Of a stretch of 7,140 bases of DNA, positions 6,276 to 7,140 are shown in pieces. The stretch spans positions 1 to 7,140 of the forward strand of contig WFTY01000239.1 of assembly GCA_015485245.1 (NCBI GenBank), written 5' to 3'. Source of the DNA: Anaerolineales bacterium. Lineage in GTDB: Bacteria > Chloroflexota > Anaerolineae > Anaerolineales > UBA11858. The position numbers and the translations under genes were made by a program. The notes beneath the pieces were generated by a model that saw only the letters and a program-made list of their open reading frames with translations, had not been told where the DNA came from and did no database searches. The number at the start of each line of letters is the position of its first letter. Position 1 is the stretch's first letter.

Positions 6276-6326
6276 GGGAACAGGGATTGGGGATCAGGCT
6301 GAAAGGAGATCTCCTGCTCCCCGATT
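6276..6326. repeat. Heptamer repeat and imperfect dyad between tRNA-Ala and the T-box
   Basis: Heptamers GGGAACA, GGGATTG and GGGATCA (6276-6296) on the plus strand are followed by an inverted copy at 6313-6326 that pairs with 6286-6298 with few mismatches. A 10-bp GGAGATCTCC palindrome lies in the loop. The element holds the same heptamers as 2609-2629. It has no T-run, so it does not look like a tRNA-operon terminator. Confidence 0.65.
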
Positions 6327-6348
6327 ACCACTCCCAGTTCACTCTGTG

Positions 6349-6421
6349 TGGACCCAGTGGGATTCGAACCCACGACCTTCTCAATGCCATTGAGACGCGC
6401 TCCCAGCTGCGCCATGGGCCC
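6349..6421 (-). tRNA. tRNA-Ala(GGC)
   Basis: The full cloverleaf is 73 nt. The acceptor stem GGGCCCA pairs with TGGGTCC and includes G3-T70, the alanine identity pair. The D stem is GCGC/GCGC, the anticodon stem TCTCA/TGAGA encloses loop ATGGCAT with anticodon GGC, and the T stem GTGGG/CCCAC encloses TTCGAAT. The discriminator is A73. The 3' CCA is not encoded, so it must be added after transcription. It is the second gene of a two-tRNA unit and lies about 90 nt before the leuS T-box. Confidence 0.98.
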
Positions 6422-6473
6422 CTGTCAAAGGATGGTGAGGATTTTACCATAAAGGCATTATCCGTCAACCAAG

Positions 6474-6546
6474 TGGACCTGGCGGGATTCGAACCCGCGA
6501 CCTCTTCAGTGCGATTGAAGCGCGCTCCCAACTGCGCTACAGGCCC
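6474..6546 (-). tRNA. tRNA-Ala(CGC)
   Basis: The full cloverleaf is 73 nt. The acceptor stem GGGCCTG pairs with CAGGTCC with the G3-T70 alanine identity pair. The D stem is GCGC/GCGC, the anticodon stem CTTCA/TGAAG encloses loop ATCGCAC with anticodon CGC, and the T stem GCGGG/CCCGC encloses TTCGAAT. CCA is not encoded. It reads the GCG codon and lies 52 nt before tRNA-Ala(GGC). The two are very similar and are probably an old duplication with anticodon change. Confidence 0.98.
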
Positions 6547-6558
6547 AAGAGCGGAGGA

Positions 6559-6587
6559 ATTGTATCTGAGGGGGGAAAGGCTGTCAA
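6559..6587 (-). promoter_or_regulatory. Sigma70-type promoter for the tRNA-Ala pair (and perhaps leuS)
   Basis: Minus-strand TTGACA (6587-6582) and TACAAT (6564-6559) are separated by exactly 17 bp. The expected transcription start, about 6552, is only some six bases before the tRNA-Ala(CGC) 5' end. With no clear terminator after the tRNAs, transcripts may run into the T-box. Confidence 0.88.
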
Positions 6588-6604
6588 GAAGTTGTTCGGT
6601 TTTC

Positions 6605-6627
6605 GGTTCATTGGTTCATTGTTCATC
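6605..6627. repeat. Octamer repeat (GGTTCATT) upstream of the tRNA promoter
   Basis: Two exact GGTTCATT units are followed by a GTTCATC partial unit. The same octamer occurs in inverted orientation at 1455-1462, at the end of the response regulator gene. Confidence 0.75.
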
Positions 6628-6699
6628 AGCATCGCGCTGAGCGGAGGACCGAGGGTGCTCACAGCCCAAAGTCAGGCGTTGCATAGATGCGGTTGCTGT

Positions 6700-6728
6700 T
6701 TGTCAGAAGTTCCGAAACCCTCTATAAT
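6700..6728 (+). promoter_or_regulatory. Sigma70-type promoter for the Xaa-Pro peptidase gene
   Basis: TTGTCA (6700-6705) and a perfect TATAAT (6723-6728) are separated by 17 bp. The start would be near 6735, giving a leader of about 160 nt before the ATG at 6897. It is divergent from the tRNA promoter, about 110 bp away. Confidence 0.82.
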
Positions 6729-6765
6729 TCCAACACAGGCCGAATGCACTTCGGCGCAAAGTTCA

Positions 6766-6830
6766 CCACAGAGAACACGGGGTTTCTCCATGAAGACCAC
6801 AATGACTCCCTGTACTCCGTGTCTCTGTGG
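6766..6830 (+). repeat. CCACAGAG dyad in the 5' leader of the Xaa-Pro peptidase gene
   Basis: CCACAGAGAACACGG (6766-6780) pairs with CCGTGTCTCTGTGG (6817-6830), 14 bp with one bulged base and a 36-base loop. It lies between the promoter and the start codon. No T-run follows. The CACAGAG/ACACGG units look like another dispersed intergenic repeat. The rest of the roughly 350-bp gap between tRNA-Ala(CGC) and the peptidase gene holds the two promoters and the GGTTCATT units, with no convincing gene. Confidence 0.7.
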
Positions 6831-6896
6831 CCTGTCGATCTCCAATTTGCACATAAAGTCCACCAACCCCCCATCTATCCCCGAGGATTTGCCGCA

Positions 6897-7140
6897 ATGA
6901 CCCCCTCATCCGCTTCATCTCTCTTCGCCGCACGCCAGCGCAAACTCGCCGCCGCCCTGCGAGAGCACGGCTTCGATGCGCTGGCCCTCAACCCCGGCCC
7001 CACCCTGCCCTACCTGACCGGCCTGCACTTCCATCTCAGCGAGCGCCCGGTGGTCGTCCTGTTCCCCAAAGACGGCGCGCCGCTGATCGTGCTGCCGGAA
7101 CTGGAAGCCCCCAAACTGGACAACCTGCCCTTCGAGGCCA
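6897..7140 (+). CDS. Probable Xaa-Pro peptidase (M24B), N-terminal part
   Basis: The first 81 residues are visible before the right edge cuts the gene. They resemble the creatinase/prolidase N-terminal domain of M24B peptidases: FAARQRKLAAALREHGFDALALNPGPTLPYLTGL, then a hydrophobic strand VVVLFPKDGAPLIVLPELEAPKL. The motif 'Y-L-T-G' followed by a strand and 'lvlp.le' is typical of the non-catalytic domain that precedes the metal-binding pita-bread fold. The catalytic residues lie beyond the window. The ATG at 6897 has GAGGA nine bases upstream. The 36-residue frame that ends over this start codon is probably not a gene. Aminopeptidase P and prolidase-like members cannot be told apart from this fragment. 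Confidence 0.82.
   Translation, partial: MTPSSASSLFAARQRKLAAALREHGFDALALNPGPTLPYLTGLHFHLSERPVVVLFPKDGAPLIVLPELEAPKLDNLPFEA

Noticed and set aside
6050..6640. Plus-strand open frame of 196 codons
   Set aside because: It runs antisense through the T-box leader and both tRNA genes, and its apparent peptide motifs are translated antisense tRNA.
6592..6900. Small plus-strand frame ending over the peptidase start codon, including a possible 36-residue upstream ORF from 6790
   Set aside because: It covers the promoter and the CACAGAG dyad, has no good ribosome binding site and lacks the codon bias of the real genes. The stop/start overlap (ATGA) is the only point in its favour.

Overview
This GC-rich bacterial window carries five genes on the minus strand, two tRNA genes and a T-box leader also on the minus strand, and the start of one plus-strand gene. 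I infer an Anaerolineae-like member of the Chloroflexota. The grounds are the GC-rich coding style, a T-box in front of leuS, and intergenic gaps filled with short degenerate 7-8 bp tandem repeats. No lineage marker was searched, so this placement is tentative.

Read along the minus strand (right to left), the order is as follows. A strong sigma70-type promoter (6587-6559) is followed by tRNA-Ala(CGC) and tRNA-Ala(GGC). About 90 nt later comes a T-box riboswitch (about 6260-5972) with a CTC (Leu) specifier, a TGGT bulge matching a tRNA ending in ACCA, and an intrinsic terminator. It controls leuS (leucyl-tRNA synthetase, complete). Next come a creatininase-family metal-dependent amidohydrolase, a RidA-family imine/enamine deaminase, an OmpR-type response regulator and its partner sensor histidine kinase, which is cut by the left edge a few residues before its expected end. 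On the plus strand, a good promoter (6700-6728) leads to the first 81 residues of a probable Xaa-Pro peptidase (M24B, creatinase N-terminal domain) that runs off the right edge.

The protein-coding genes are ordinary housekeeping or regulatory genes. I see no mobile-element gene, CRISPR array, phage gene or defence gene. The less ordinary content lies between the genes. Most gaps contain heptamer or octamer tandem repeats, or long dyads built from them, and these reach into gene ends, a T-box leader and a start-codon region. The leuS/creatininase gap holds a 33-bp odd-length palindrome bracketed by exact 10-bp direct repeats that copy the leuS stop codon and the creatininase ribosome binding site. 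This is the best candidate in the window for an inserted palindromic element.
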